Shown here piece by piece: positions 1-7,723 of a stretch of 64,000 nt of DNA. The DNA comes from Streptomyces muensis. GTDB taxonomy: Bacteria; Actinomycetota; Actinomycetes; Streptomycetales; Streptomycetaceae. The position numbers were made by a program, and so were the translations under genes. Every line of letters starts with the position of its first letter. Within the stretch, counting starts at the first letter, position 1. The stretch spans positions 1-64,000 of the forward strand of contig NZ_JAKEIP010000007.1 of assembly GCF_021474425.1 (NCBI RefSeq), in the 5' to 3' direction. The notes below the pieces were generated by a model. The model was not told the DNA's origin, did no database searches, and saw only the letters and a list, made by a program, of their open reading frames with translations.

Positions 1-152
1 CCGGGCGCGACATCGAGGGTGATGTCGTCCAGGACGAGTTGCTGCCCGGCGGGGCCGGCGAAGGACTTCGAGACGTGCTCGATCCGGGCGGCGCGGGGCA
101 CCGCCGTGGCGTCCTCGGCGACCTTGCCGGTCGTGGCCGTTGCTGTGGCCAT
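1..152 (-). CDS. ABC transporter ATP-binding protein, N-terminal fragment (SsuB-like)
   Basis: Only the first 50 or so codons lie in the window; the gene runs off the left edge. The readable part (MATATATTGKVAEDATAV, then an RIEHVSKSFAGPAG segment and LVLDDITLDVAPG) is the usual opening of an ABC nucleotide-binding subunit just before the Walker A loop, which is outside the window. An AGGAGG ribosome site lies 9-14 bases upstream of the ATG. It follows the SsuA-type binding protein by 37 bases on the same strand, so it most likely energises sulfonate uptake with it. The family call for the fragment is good; the sulfonate specificity comes from its neighbour. Confidence 0.75.
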   Translation of the reverse strand, partial: MATATATTGKVAEDATAVPRAARIEHVSKSFAGPAGQQLVLDDITLDVAP

Positions 153-189
153 GGTCGTCACCTCCTGGGAACTCGTGGGTGCGGTGCTG

Positions 190-1296
190 TTACTTGACGC
201 CGAGACCGGCGTCGTCGACCTCGTCCTTGCCCTCGGCCTTGAGGACCTTGTTCAGCGGCGCGAGGTCGTAGATGCCCTTGAGGTCGGGCTTCTCCAGCAG
301 ACCGGCCTGGACCGCGTGGTCCGCCTCGGTGTCGAGGGTCGCGGCCAGCGGGTCGTCCAGGAAGGTGATCGACTTCCAGGCCGGGTCGATGACCTTGGCG
401 GGCAGGGCCTTGCCGGAGAGCTGCTCCAGGGCCTTGTTGGCGGAGGCCTTGGCCTTGTCCGGGTTGGCGTTGATCCACGCGTTGGTCTTCACCGAACCGC
501 GCAGCACCGCCTCGACGACGTCCGGGTGTTCCTTCAGGAAGTCCTGCCGCACGATGATGTTCGTGATCACGAACTTCTTGTCGGGCCACAGGTCGGCCTC
601 GTCGAGGAGCACCTTGGCGCCCTCGGAGACCAGCTTGGACGCGGTCGGCTCCGGCACCCACGCGCCGTCGATCGACCCGGACTTGTAGGCGTCCGGCGTG
701 ATCTTGTTGTCGGTACGGACGACGGACACGTCACCCTTGCCGCTCTCCGCGTCGACCTTCCAGCCCTGCTCCGAGATCCAGTTGAGCAGCGCCACGTCCT
801 GGGTGTTGCCGAGCTGCGGTGTGGCGATCCTCTTGCCCTTGACGTCCTTCAGGGACTTGATCTTCTCCGGGTTCACGACGAGCTTCACGCCGCCCGAGGC
901 CGAACCGGAGATGATCCGCAGGTTGGTGCCGTCCGCCTTGGTGTAGCCGTTGATGGCGGGGGAGGGGCCGATCCAGCCGATATCGATGGACTTGGAGTTC
1001 AGCGCCTCGATCTCCGACGGCCCCGCGTTGAACGTCGAGGGCTTGATCGTGGTGCCGCCGAGCTCCTTCTGCAGCAGGCCCTCCTGGACGCCCACCAGAG
1101 CGGTGGCGTGCGTGAGGTTGGGGAAGTAGCCGATCTTGACCTCGTCGGCGGAGAGCTTCTTGGCGTCCGCGGCGACCTCGGCCTGCTTGCCGTCGTCGGT
1201 GGACTCGGCGCCGTAGCCGCAGGCGGTCAGCAGCAGGGGGAGCGCCGTGATGACGGCGAGGGTGCGCAGGGCGGAGAGCGGTCTTGCGGCAGACAC
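190..1296 (-). CDS. ssuA: aliphatic sulfonate ABC transporter substrate-binding lipoprotein (SsuA type)
   Basis: A 368-residue protein with a lipoprotein signal: a hydrophobic stretch from about residue 13 ending in the lipobox LLTAC, so Cys26 is probably lipidated. The mature part has the NMT1/SsuA-like bilobed fold: an early VKIGYFPNLTHATAL segment, a GPSEIEALNSKSIDIGWIG hinge region, then KGKRIATPQLGNTQD. Proteins of this type bind taurine or alkanesulfonates outside the membrane. The start is GTG at 1296, behind a GAGAGGA ribosome site. It lies downstream of a leader peptide (1393-1494) and a shared sulfur-type operator, and upstream of its ATPase gene. The ligand could be another organosulfur compound, since nitrate and thiamine binders share the fold. 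Confidence 0.8.
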   Translation of the reverse strand: MSAARPLSALRTLAVITALPLLLTACGYGAESTDDGKQAEVAADAKKLSADEVKIGYFPNLTHATALVGVQEGLLQKELGGTTIKPSTFNAGPSEIEALNSKSIDIGWIGPSPAINGYTKADGTNLRIISGSASGGVKLVVNPEKIKSLKDVKGKRIATPQLGNTQDVALLNWISEQGWKVDAESGKGDVSVVRTDNKITPDAYKSGSIDGAWVPEPTASKLVSEGAKVLLDEADLWPDKKFVITNIIVRQDFLKEHPDVVEAVLRGSVKTNAWINANPDKAKASANKALEQLSGKALPAKVIDPAWKSITFLDDPLAATLDTEADHAVQAGLLEKPDLKGIYDLAPLNKVLKAEGKDEVDDAGLGVK

Positions 1297-1392
1297 GGAG
1301 GTGTCCTCTCAGGGATGAGTGACAGGGAAGGAATGCGGTCGAAGCCGCACGGGAGAGCGCGGCGGTTCCGGGGAGCGCGGTGCGGGGGCGTC

Positions 1393-1494
1393 TCAGACGG
1401 GTCGACAGATGGCGCTGGACGTACGCCCGAAGTCGATGTGGCGACGCGAGGTCAGCAGCGAGGGCAACGGACGTGTGCGCTTGCGTGATCGCAT
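1393..1494 (-). CDS. short leader peptide upstream of ssuA
   Basis: A 33-codon reading frame with ATG at 1494, preceded by a GCGGAGGGG ribosome site. The peptide is basic at its start and contains the core LLTSRRHIDFGRTSSAIC followed by a short tail. The same core, with small changes, appears in two other small frames in this window (4807-4884 and 14474-14629), always ahead of a sulfur-related operon. Streptomyces genomes carry a known group of putative leader peptides with this core before sulfur-assimilation genes. A single Cys codon near the end would let translation speed report cysteinyl-tRNA supply. A small hairpin (TGCGG/CCGCA arms) lies between the leader and ssuA. The attenuation role is inferred. 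Confidence 0.7.
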   Translation of the reverse strand: MRSRKRTRPLPSLLTSRRHIDFGRTSSAICRPV

Positions 1495-1515
1495 GGCCGC
1501 CCCACCCCTCCGCGG

Positions 1516-1536
1516 ATCCCTAGTTTTCCTACCTGG
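1516..1536 (-). promoter_or_regulatory. putative Rrf2-type sulfur operator, copy 1
   Basis: On the minus strand this reads GGTAGGAAAACTAGGGAT (18 bases). It matches 15 of 18 positions of one half of the operator at 12524-12555. It sits just upstream of the leader peptide and ssuA. The Rrf2 regulator at 13924 is the obvious candidate to bind it, but this is inferred from motif sharing and gene context. Confidence 0.5.
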
Positions 1537-1582
1537 TTGATGGGGATCGTGGCAGAAGGTGGCGCCCACCCCAAGGGGTTGT

Positions 1583-3544
1583 TCACATAATGGACGATGC
1601 CATCTCTCTATTTGGGAACGGTGAGCTCAGAGCGCACAGCAGCGCACGCGCTACCACGTCGTTCTGGCGGAACGCGGGCGCGTCGGTGCGCGGGCGGGCG
1701 AACGCGGCCACGGCCCGGCTGTTGGTCGGGGCGCCCAGCGCGATACGGCGCGGATGCGCGCCGCCCACGGACGGGTCGAGGACGTGGCCGTCCGTGGGGG
1801 AGACGGCGAGCAGTCCGGAGCGGTGGGTGTGGGTGGCGTCGGCGATGACCTCCTCGGTGAGGGCGTCGGCCCGGTGCAGGTCGCGCAGGAGGGGGTCCTC
1901 GGTGCGGTCGAGGGAGGCTCTGGGCAGATACGCCTCGATCAGCGCGGACGCATGGACGGTGTGGCCGGGGACGGTGGGGCTGGTCGCGGTGAAGGTGCCG
2001 GTGGTCTCGTCGGTGCCGATCCGGATGCCGGCGCCGAGGAATCGGACGACCCCGGCCCGGGACAGGGCCAGCAGCTGGCGCAGCCGGAAGCCGGGCGGCC
2101 CGGACGCCAGGAAGCTGAAGAAGCCCTGCCACCAGCCGTCGAGCTGCTCGGCGACGGACCGTGCGGTCAGCCGTCCCGCCGCGACCAGCCGGGGCAGTTG
2201 CCCGTACAGGGAGAGCAGGGCGAGGAACGCCCCGAGGTCGGCGCTGAACTCCGGGTCCTCGCGGCGGGTGACGTCCCGGGCGATGTGGTCGCGCAGATGG
2301 TCCTGGAAGGCCTCCGGGTCGGTGAAGGCGAGGCCGTCCAGGGGGTGGTCCAGGGCCTCGAAGTCCAGCCGGTCCGCCGGGTCCGGTACGGCCGTGGCGA
2401 CGAGGGCCGTCATCTCCTCGCCGTACCAGTCCAGACGGTCGTACGCGGCGACGAAGTCCGGCCAGGGGAGGGCGGTGCGCCCGGGGTGGGCGTGGAAGAG
2501 CTCGTGGTAGTGGCCGAAGCCGATCTCCTTGGCCATCAGCGGCCACACGTCGCGCCGCAGATCGAGCGGGCGGTCCTCGGCGAGCAGCGCGTCGACCGCC
2601 TCGGGTCCGAAGAACCGGGGCAGCGGGGGCCGGGGCCCCTGGAGCTGGTACCGGGTCTTGGAGTGGTACGGCACCCCGCGCCGCGATCCGACGTGCAGGA
2701 CGGGCTCGCGGCCGGAGGGCAGGTAGGTGAGGCTGCCGTCGGGCTCGGTGCGGTAGGCGCCGCCGCGGCCCTCGGTGAGCAGGGACATCAGGTCGACGAA
2801 GGCGAGCCCGAAGCCGCGCAGGATGACGTGTTCGCCGGGGCGCGGCGCGGACAGGTCGGCGTCGGCGGAGAACTCCGGCGGGAGGTGGAAACGGCCGTGC
2901 CGGCGGGCGAAGGCGGCGTGGTCGCGGTGCTCGGCGGCGGGGTGGGAGCCGATGTGGCCCTGGGCCAGGACCACCAGGTCCGCGCTGAGTGGGCCGGTGC
3001 GGTCGGCCAGGTGGACGTGCTGGGGGCCGTCGGGGGGACCGGTGACGGCGGTCGCGGTGGTGCGGTGCCACTCGACGGTGACGGTGGGCGGCAGCTCGGC
3101 CAGCGCCCTGCGGAACACCCAGTCCAGGTAGGCGCTCTGGGCACGGCGGGTGGGGAAGTCGCTCCCGGCCAGCGAGCGCAGCTCGGCGAGCACGTCCGGG
3201 TCGGCCGGTTCGACGTACGGCGTGTGGCGCGGGCCGCGGCCGGAGAACTGGGCGGCCCACTCGGCGAGCGAGGGACCCGGCCGTACCGGGCCCTCGATGG
3301 TGGACGACTCGTCGGTGAACATCGTGACGTCCTCGGCCATCGAGTTCATCCGCAGCAGCCCGGACTGCTCGTCCCGCCAGACCCGCCCAGGCCCGGGCGG
3401 GTGCGGATCCACCAGATGGATGCGCAACTCCCGCCTCCCGTCCCACAGTTCGGGCGCGTTGGCGGCGATCCGCTCCAGCAGCCCGGTGGCACGCGGGCCC
3501 GCGCCCACGACGACCAGGACGGCCGCGGAAGGGCCGCCGCTCAC
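1583..3544 (-). CDS. FAD/NAD(P)-binding protein (NAD_binding_9-like), transporter-coupled
   Basis: A 653-residue protein starting at GTG 3544, whose GTGA overlaps the stop of the permease gene, so the two are translationally coupled. The N-terminus carries a dinucleotide-binding loop VVGAGPRATG (about residues 11-20). Further on there are VDPHPPGPGRVW and SGLLRMNSMAEDVTMF, which are typical of the FAD-NAD(P)-binding family related to ornithine monooxygenases and MSMEG/SCO-type oxidoreductases of unknown substrate. No signal peptide is seen, so it is cytoplasmic. A longer same-frame opening upstream only overlaps the permease out of frame and is not used. The location next to an amino-acid-type importer suggests it oxidises the imported sulfur compound; the substrate is unknown. 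Confidence 0.75.
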   Translation of the reverse strand: MSGGPSAAVLVVVGAGPRATGLLERIAANAPELWDGRRELRIHLVDPHPPGPGRVWRDEQSGLLRMNSMAEDVTMFTDESSTIEGPVRPGPSLAEWAAQFSGRGPRHTPYVEPADPDVLAELRSLAGSDFPTRRAQSAYLDWVFRRALAELPPTVTVEWHRTTATAVTGPPDGPQHVHLADRTGPLSADLVVLAQGHIGSHPAAEHRDHAAFARRHGRFHLPPEFSADADLSAPRPGEHVILRGFGLAFVDLMSLLTEGRGGAYRTEPDGSLTYLPSGREPVLHVGSRRGVPYHSKTRYQLQGPRPPLPRFFGPEAVDALLAEDRPLDLRRDVWPLMAKEIGFGHYHELFHAHPGRTALPWPDFVAAYDRLDWYGEEMTALVATAVPDPADRLDFEALDHPLDGLAFTDPEAFQDHLRDHIARDVTRREDPEFSADLGAFLALLSLYGQLPRLVAAGRLTARSVAEQLDGWWQGFFSFLASGPPGFRLRQLLALSRAGVVRFLGAGIRIGTDETTGTFTATSPTVPGHTVHASALIEAYLPRASLDRTEDPLLRDLHRADALTEEVIADATHTHRSGLLAVSPTDGHVLDPSVGGAHPRRIALGAPTNSRAVAAFARPRTDAPAFRQNDVVARALLCALSSPFPNREMASSIM

Positions 3545-4548
3545 CGGTCGCCGCCGATCACCGGACGGCCGTCGGACGCCGTCGCCGCGCTCAGCCGCAG
3601 GCGCACGACGGTCAGGTGCCCGCGCAGCCGCTGGAGCGGGGTGGGCGGCAGGGCGCGGGAGTCGCCGCGGGCGTAGTACCGCTCGACGTAGAACTGGCCC
3701 GCGCTCAGCACCGTGGTCACCGCGATGTACCACAGCGTGGCGACCATCAGCAGCGGGATCACCTGGTACGTCTGGTTGTAGATCAGCTGCACCGAATACA
3801 GCAGGTCGTGCACGGCCAGCACGCTGACGATGCTGGTGCCCTTCAGGGTGCCGATCAGCATGTTCCCGGCGGTCGGCACGATGGAGCGCATCGCCTGCGG
3901 GACGACGATCCGGCGCAGCGCGCGGCGTCTGCCCAGCCCGAGCGCCTGGGCGGCCTCGGTCTGCCCGGCGTCCACGGAGAGGATGCCGCCGCGCACGACC
4001 TCGGCGGCGTAGGCCGTCTCGTGCAGGGTCAGGCCGATGACGGCGGTGAGGGTCGGCCCGAGCAGGTTGACCGTCCTGACGGTGAGGAACTCCGGGCCGA
4101 ACGGGATGCCCAGCCCGAGGGTCGGGTACAGGGCGCCGATGTTGAACCAGAACAGCAGCTGCACCAGCAGCGGCGTGGACCGGAAGACCCACACATAGCC
4201 CCAACTCAGCGTCCGCAGCACCGGGTTGGCGGAGAGCCGCATTGCCGCGAGCACGGTGCCCAGCAGAAAGCCGAGCACCATCACCACCGCGGTCAGCCAC
4301 AGCGAGAGCAGCAGTCCGTCGAGCACGGCGGCGGTGGTGAAGTACCGGCCCACCACGCCCCACTGGAACGCCTCGTTGCGGACCACGGAGTTGAGCACCA
4401 TCGCGAACAGCAGCAGGGCGACGGCGGCGGTCAGCCACCGTCCGGTGTGCCGGCGCGGGACGATCCGGGGCAGGTCGGGGGCAGGGGCGTCAGGCGCCCG
4501 CGGGGTCTTCGCGGCAGGCGTGGACGTGACATCGGGCGGCGTGACCAT
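3541..4548 (-). CDS. amino-acid-type ABC transporter permease (HisM/TcyL family)
   Basis: A 335-residue membrane protein with a proline-rich cytoplasmic start and five to six membrane segments. The conserved permease loop reads EVVRGGILSVDAGQTEAAQALG, followed by RRIVVPQAMRSIVPT, where the ATPase docks. It resembles the permease at 7724-8659 along its length, including the HxGRW motif near the start and a PPTPLQR tail, so the two are paralogues that probably form a heterodimer. Starts at ATG 4548 behind a CGGAGAG ribosome site, and has its own promoter (4691-4721). It is divergent from the main sulfur operon. A cystine, S-substituted cysteine or related compound is a likely substrate. Confidence 0.85.
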   Translation of the reverse strand: MVTPPDVTSTPAAKTPRAPDAPAPDLPRIVPRRHTGRWLTAAVALLLFAMVLNSVVRNEAFQWGVVGRYFTTAAVLDGLLLSLWLTAVVMVLGFLLGTVLAAMRLSANPVLRTLSWGYVWVFRSTPLLVQLLFWFNIGALYPTLGLGIPFGPEFLTVRTVNLLGPTLTAVIGLTLHETAYAAEVVRGGILSVDAGQTEAAQALGLGRRRALRRIVVPQAMRSIVPTAGNMLIGTLKGTSIVSVLAVHDLLYSVQLIYNQTYQVIPLLMVATLWYIAVTTVLSAGQFYVERYYARGDSRALPPTPLQRLRGHLTVVRLRLSAATASDGRPVIGGDR

Positions 4549-4690
4549 GAGGAGGCTCTCCGGGGGAGGGAATCGCAGGCGTGGGTGACCCGGGGCGGCG
4601 TGGTGCGGCCGGGTTCGGTGTCGTCACGCTGCCGCGTCCCTCAACGCGGCCGGAGAGGCCGCCGCGTATCGCGGGGCCGATCCGCCGTCG

Positions 4691-4721
4691 ATCGTATGTG
4701 CCCCTGCCATCGATGTGTCAA
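4691..4721 (-). promoter_or_regulatory. promoter of the permease/FAD-protein operon
   Basis: On the minus strand TTGACA (4721-4716) and TACGAT (4696-4691) are separated by 19 bases. Both hexamers are near consensus for the main vegetative sigma factor. The long spacer hints that an activator is needed. Transcription would start near 4684, leaving a 5' leader of about 135 bases before the ATG at 4548. Confidence 0.5.
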
Positions 4722-4770
4722 CAGCGCGTCGTGCGACGCCGGTCGTGGCGGTCCGGCATCCGGGCCTCGC

Positions 4771-4800
4771 TTGACGGGAAGGCCGATGTCCTGCTCAATT
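4771..4800 (+). promoter_or_regulatory. promoter of the leader peptide and monooxygenase operon
   Basis: TTGACG at 4771-4776 and TCAATT at 4795-4800, spaced by 18 bases. The expected start of transcription is at or next to the A of the leader peptide ATG at 4807, so the leader would be translated from a leaderless mRNA. No ribosome site precedes that ATG, which fits. Confidence 0.5.
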
Positions 4801-4806
4801 AATCGC

Positions 4807-4884
4807 ATGAATGCCCAGCAGCGCTTGGTCACGCGCGATCACATCGACTTCGGTCGGGTGTGGTCCGCGGCGTGTCGCGGCTGA
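4807..4884 (+). CDS. short leader peptide upstream of the flavin monooxygenase operon
   Basis: A 25-residue frame (ATG 4807, TGA 4882-4884) with the core LVTRDHIDFGRVWSAAC. It is a variant of the leader core before ssuA (HIDFGR is identical) and has one Cys codon three residues before the stop. It lies 6-7 bases after a plausible -10 box, so it is probably leaderless. The next gene begins 235 bases on, a span with nested alternative hairpins (5019-5041). The role in cysteine-dependent attenuation is inferred from the peptide core and the operon content. Confidence 0.65.
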   Translation: MNAQQRLVTRDHIDFGRVWSAACRG

Positions 4885-5018
4885 CTCGGCAGCGGGCCGT
4901 CTGACCGGCCCTTCCCTCCCTCGGTGACCCCGTCGCGGGCCGAGTCCTCCCTTCGCGCGCTGCCGCAACCCCGCCCTCCGCATCACCGACGCCCGGCGTC
5001 GTCACGCCCTCACCGAAC

Positions 5019-5041
5019 CCGTCAGCCGTGATCTGACGGCT
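5019..5041 (+). promoter_or_regulatory. alternative hairpins in the leader of the monooxygenase operon
   Basis: Two overlapping inverted repeats share bases: CCGTCAG (5019-5025) with CTGACGG (5033-5039), and AGCCGT (5024-5029) with ACGGCT (5036-5041). They cannot form together. They lie between the leader peptide and the first structural gene, where an attenuator switch would be expected. No clear U-run follows, so any switch could act on translation or through Rho. Confidence 0.35.
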
Positions 5042-5119
5042 CCTCACTCATGCCTGCGCACAAGGCAGTTGGACATCACCCTGCCCGCGTGCGCTCCCGC
5101 GTTCCCGAAAGGTCTTCCC

Positions 5120-6256
5120 ATGCCCGTGGAGTTCCTCGGCATCGCCGCCACCAACGACGGCTCCGAAACCACGCCGCGCTCCGGCGCCGCCTTCGACAAG
5201 GAGTACACGCTCCGGCTCGCCCGGGCGCACGAGGACCACGGCTGGGACCGGGTGCTGTTCGCCTACGGCTCCGGATCGCCGGACCCGGCACCCGCCGCCG
5301 CGTACATCGCGAGCCGGCTGGACCGTCTGCAGATCCTGCTCGCCCACCGGCCCAACGTGTCGTACCCCACCTTCGCCGCGAAGACCTTCGCCACCCTCGA
5401 CCAGATCAGCGAGGGCCGGCTGACCGTGCACTTCATCACCGGCGGCAACGACCACGAGCAGGGCCGCGAGGGTGACACGCTCACCAAGGACGAGCGTTAC
5501 GCCCGCACCCGCGAGTACATCCGGATCGTCAAGAAGATCTGGACCACCCACGAGCCCTTCGACCACGAGGGCGAGCACTACCGCTTCCACGACTTCGTCA
5601 GCGATGTCTTCCCCGTCCAACAGCCCCGCCCGGGCGTATCGTTCGGCGGTTCGTCGGCCGCCGCGTACGCGGCCGGAGGCGCCGAGGCCGACATCTACTG
5701 CCTGTGGGGCGAACCGCTCGCCGAGACCGCCGTGCAGATCGAGAACGTGAAGGCCGCCGCGAAGGCCGCGGGCCGCACCGACGTGCCCCGCATCCAGGTC
5801 GCCTTCCGCCCGATCATCGCCCCGACCGAGGAGCTGGCCTGGGAGAAGGCCCACCGCACGGTCGGCGCGATCAAGGCCCGCAAGGAGCGCGGCGAGGCGA
5901 TCACCAGGCGCCACAACGGGCTCGCCCAACCGCAGAACGCGGGCTCGCAGCGGCTGATCGCCATCGCCGAGGCCGGTGAGCGCTACGACCGGGCGCTGTG
6001 GACCCCCACCGCCGCCGCGACCGGAGGCGCCGGCAACTCCAACGCCCTGGTCGGCACCCCGGAGACGGTCGCCCAGGCACTCCTCGACTACTACGACCTC
6101 GGTGTCGACATCCTCTCCGCCCGCGGCTACGACCTGCTGGGCGACGCCATCGACTTCGGCCGGTACGTCATCCCCCTCGTCCGCGAGGAGGTCGCCAAAC
6201 GCGACGCCGAGCGGGCGGCACGCGGGACGCGGTCCGTCTCGGCGGTGAACGGATGA
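5120..6256 (+). CDS. LLM-class flavin-dependent monooxygenase (SsuD/CmoO-like)
   Basis: A 378-residue bacterial-luciferase-like enzyme. Landmarks are VEFLGIAATNDGSE at the start, a YTLRLARAHEDHGWDRVLFA strand-helix unit, FATLDQISEGRLTVHFITGG, YARTREYIRIVKKIW and VSFGGSSAAAYAAGGAEAD. These enzymes use reduced FMN and O2 to break C-S bonds in sulfonates or S-substituted cysteines. ATG 5120 is chosen because GAAAGG lies just upstream and it gives the usual family length; an upstream in-frame ATG at 5069 would add a poor extension. First structural gene of an operon that continues with a GNAT gene (ATGA overlap) and an amino-acid importer. It is less like E. coli SsuD than the paralogue at 11285. 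Confidence 0.85.
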   Translation: MPVEFLGIAATNDGSETTPRSGAAFDKEYTLRLARAHEDHGWDRVLFAYGSGSPDPAPAAAYIASRLDRLQILLAHRPNVSYPTFAAKTFATLDQISEGRLTVHFITGGNDHEQGREGDTLTKDERYARTREYIRIVKKIWTTHEPFDHEGEHYRFHDFVSDVFPVQQPRPGVSFGGSSAAAYAAGGAEADIYCLWGEPLAETAVQIENVKAAAKAAGRTDVPRIQVAFRPIIAPTEELAWEKAHRTVGAIKARKERGEAITRRHNGLAQPQNAGSQRLIAIAEAGERYDRALWTPTAAATGGAGNSNALVGTPETVAQALLDYYDLGVDILSARGYDLLGDAIDFGRYVIPLVREEVAKRDAERAARGTRSVSAVNG

Positions 6257-6768
6257 CCTCCGCCCCGGAGTTGACGGTCATTCAGGTGCCCGTCTCCGAT
6301 CCCCGGGTCGAGCCACTGCTGCGCGAACTCGGCCACGAGTACTCCACGCGCTACGGCAAGGACGCGCACGCCGAGATCGCCCGCTACCCCGACGAGGAGT
6401 TCACCGAACCGTACGGCGGTCTGCTCCTGCTGCTCCTGGAACGCGGCGAGCCCGTCGCGGGCGGCGCCTTCCGCCGCTATGACGCGACCACGGCCGAACT
6501 GAAGCGGATCTGGACCCACTCCGCCCACCGCAGACGCGGCCTCGCCCGGCGCGTCATCGACGAACTGGAGCGCGCCGCGCGCACCCGCGGCTACCTGCGG
6601 CTCTATCTGACCACCGGGCCACGCCAGCCCGAGGCCCGCGGCCTGTACCTGGCCACCGGCTACACACCGCTCTTCGACACCGGGGCCGACCCGGAGACCA
6701 TCGGCCCGCTGCCCTTCGAGAAACACCTCGCCCTCCGGGAACGCACGGGAAGGGCCCCTGACCAGTGA
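6253..6768 (+). CDS. GNAT family N-acetyltransferase
   Basis: A 171-residue protein with the GNAT fold: AELKRIWTHSAHRRRGLARRVIDELE contains the acetyl-CoA pyrophosphate loop (RRRGLA), followed by GYLRLYLTTG and ARGLYLATGYTPL near the C-terminus. It overlaps the preceding monooxygenase gene by ATGA and is overlapped by the next gene, so it belongs to one tight operon. In Bacillus the ytm and yxe operons also combine a GNAT enzyme, a flavin monooxygenase and an amino-acid importer to salvage S-substituted cysteines by N-acetylation. The same role is proposed here, but a matching deacetylase is not seen in the window. Confidence 0.8.
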   Translation: MTSAPELTVIQVPVSDPRVEPLLRELGHEYSTRYGKDAHAEIARYPDEEFTEPYGGLLLLLLERGEPVAGGAFRRYDATTAELKRIWTHSAHRRRGLARRVIDELERAARTRGYLRLYLTTGPRQPEARGLYLATGYTPLFDTGADPETIGPLPFEKHLALRERTGRAPDQ

Positions 6769-7718
6769 CCATCCGCACGTCCAGAACCCGACTGCGCGCC
6801 GCCGCCCTCGCCCTGCTCCCGCTGCTCGCCCTGACCTCCTGCGGCTCCGGCGCGAGCGACGAGACGGCGGCCGTCGGCGCCCAGGGCTCGCCCGCGCCGA
6901 CCGACGACCCGGTCGCCGCCGTACGCGAGGTGGACTCCGTCGCCGCCCTGCTCCCGGCCGACGTACGCGAGGCGGGCACGCTGCGGGTCGGCAGCTCGAT
7001 CGGGTCACCGCCCGGGGCGTACTACCCGAACGGCACGGACAAGGCGCCCGCCGGCCAGGACATCGACCTCGCCGACGCCGTCGCCAAGGTGCTCGGCGTG
7101 CGGCTGCAACGCCAGGACGCCTCCTTCGAGACGATCCTGCCCGCCCTCGGCAGCGGAAAGTACGACTTCGGCACCGGGAACTTCGGCGTCACGAGCGTCC
7201 GCTTGAAGACCATCGACTTCGTCACCTACATCAACGACGGCCAGGGCTTCGCGGCGAAGAAGGGCGACACCGCGCTGAAGAAGAAGGTCACCGATCTCAC
7301 CGAGCTGTGCGGGCTGACCATCGGCACCGGCGCCGGCACCACCTTCGAGGCGACCCTCACCGCCCAGAAGGGCGTGTGCGCCAAGGCGGGCAAGAAGCCG
7401 TACGACGTGAAGGTCTACGCGGAGAACGGGGCGACACTGACCGCGCTCCAGCAGGGCCGTATCGACGTGATCATGTCGACCATCAACGGCCTGCGCCACC
7501 AGGCCGCCCAGCCGGCGTCGCAGACCACGTTCCTCGGCGAGTTCCACCGCCTCGACGTCGGCTTCGCCTTCAAGAAGGGCTCCCCGCTCACCAAGGCCTT
7601 CCAGGCCGCCGTCAACGAGCTGATCAAGGACGGCACCTACGCCCGGATCCTCGCCAAGTGGGGCACCGCCGCCTCCGCGATCGACACGTCGCGGATCAAT
7701 CCGGCCGAACACAGGTGA
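6765..7718 (+). CDS. amino-acid-type ABC transporter substrate-binding lipoprotein 1
   Basis: A 317-residue family-3 solute-binding protein. The signal peptide has twin arginines near its start and ends in LALTSC, so the Cys is lipidated. The mature part contains REAGTLRVGSSIGSPP, DIDLADAVAKVLGVRLQRQ, ALGSGKYDFGTGNFGVT and ALQQGRIDVIMS, all landmarks of the amino-acid-binding fold. It starts at GTG 6765, overlapping the GNAT stop. A second binding protein is found at 9470-10456, so this importer has two receptors, as in the TcyJ/TcyK pair of Bacillus. Confidence 0.85.
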   Translation: MTIRTSRTRLRAAALALLPLLALTSCGSGASDETAAVGAQGSPAPTDDPVAAVREVDSVAALLPADVREAGTLRVGSSIGSPPGAYYPNGTDKAPAGQDIDLADAVAKVLGVRLQRQDASFETILPALGSGKYDFGTGNFGVTSVRLKTIDFVTYINDGQGFAAKKGDTALKKKVTDLTELCGLTIGTGAGTTFEATLTAQKGVCAKAGKKPYDVKVYAENGATLTALQQGRIDVIMSTINGLRHQAAQPASQTTFLGEFHRLDVGFAFKKGSPLTKAFQAAVNELIKDGTYARILAKWGTAASAIDTSRINPAEHR

Positions 7719-7723
7719 CACCC

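Noticed and set aside
3545..4438. Upstream extension of the FAD/NAD-binding protein into the permease gene
   Set aside because: The extra part is the permease read in another frame; the GTG at 3544 overlapping the permease stop is the natural start.
4641..4832. Minus-strand short frame containing LLTHRWQGHIRS as a fourth leader peptide
   Set aside because: It covers the predicted -35 and -10 boxes of the permease promoter, so it would not be transcribed as a leader; the core is only loosely similar.
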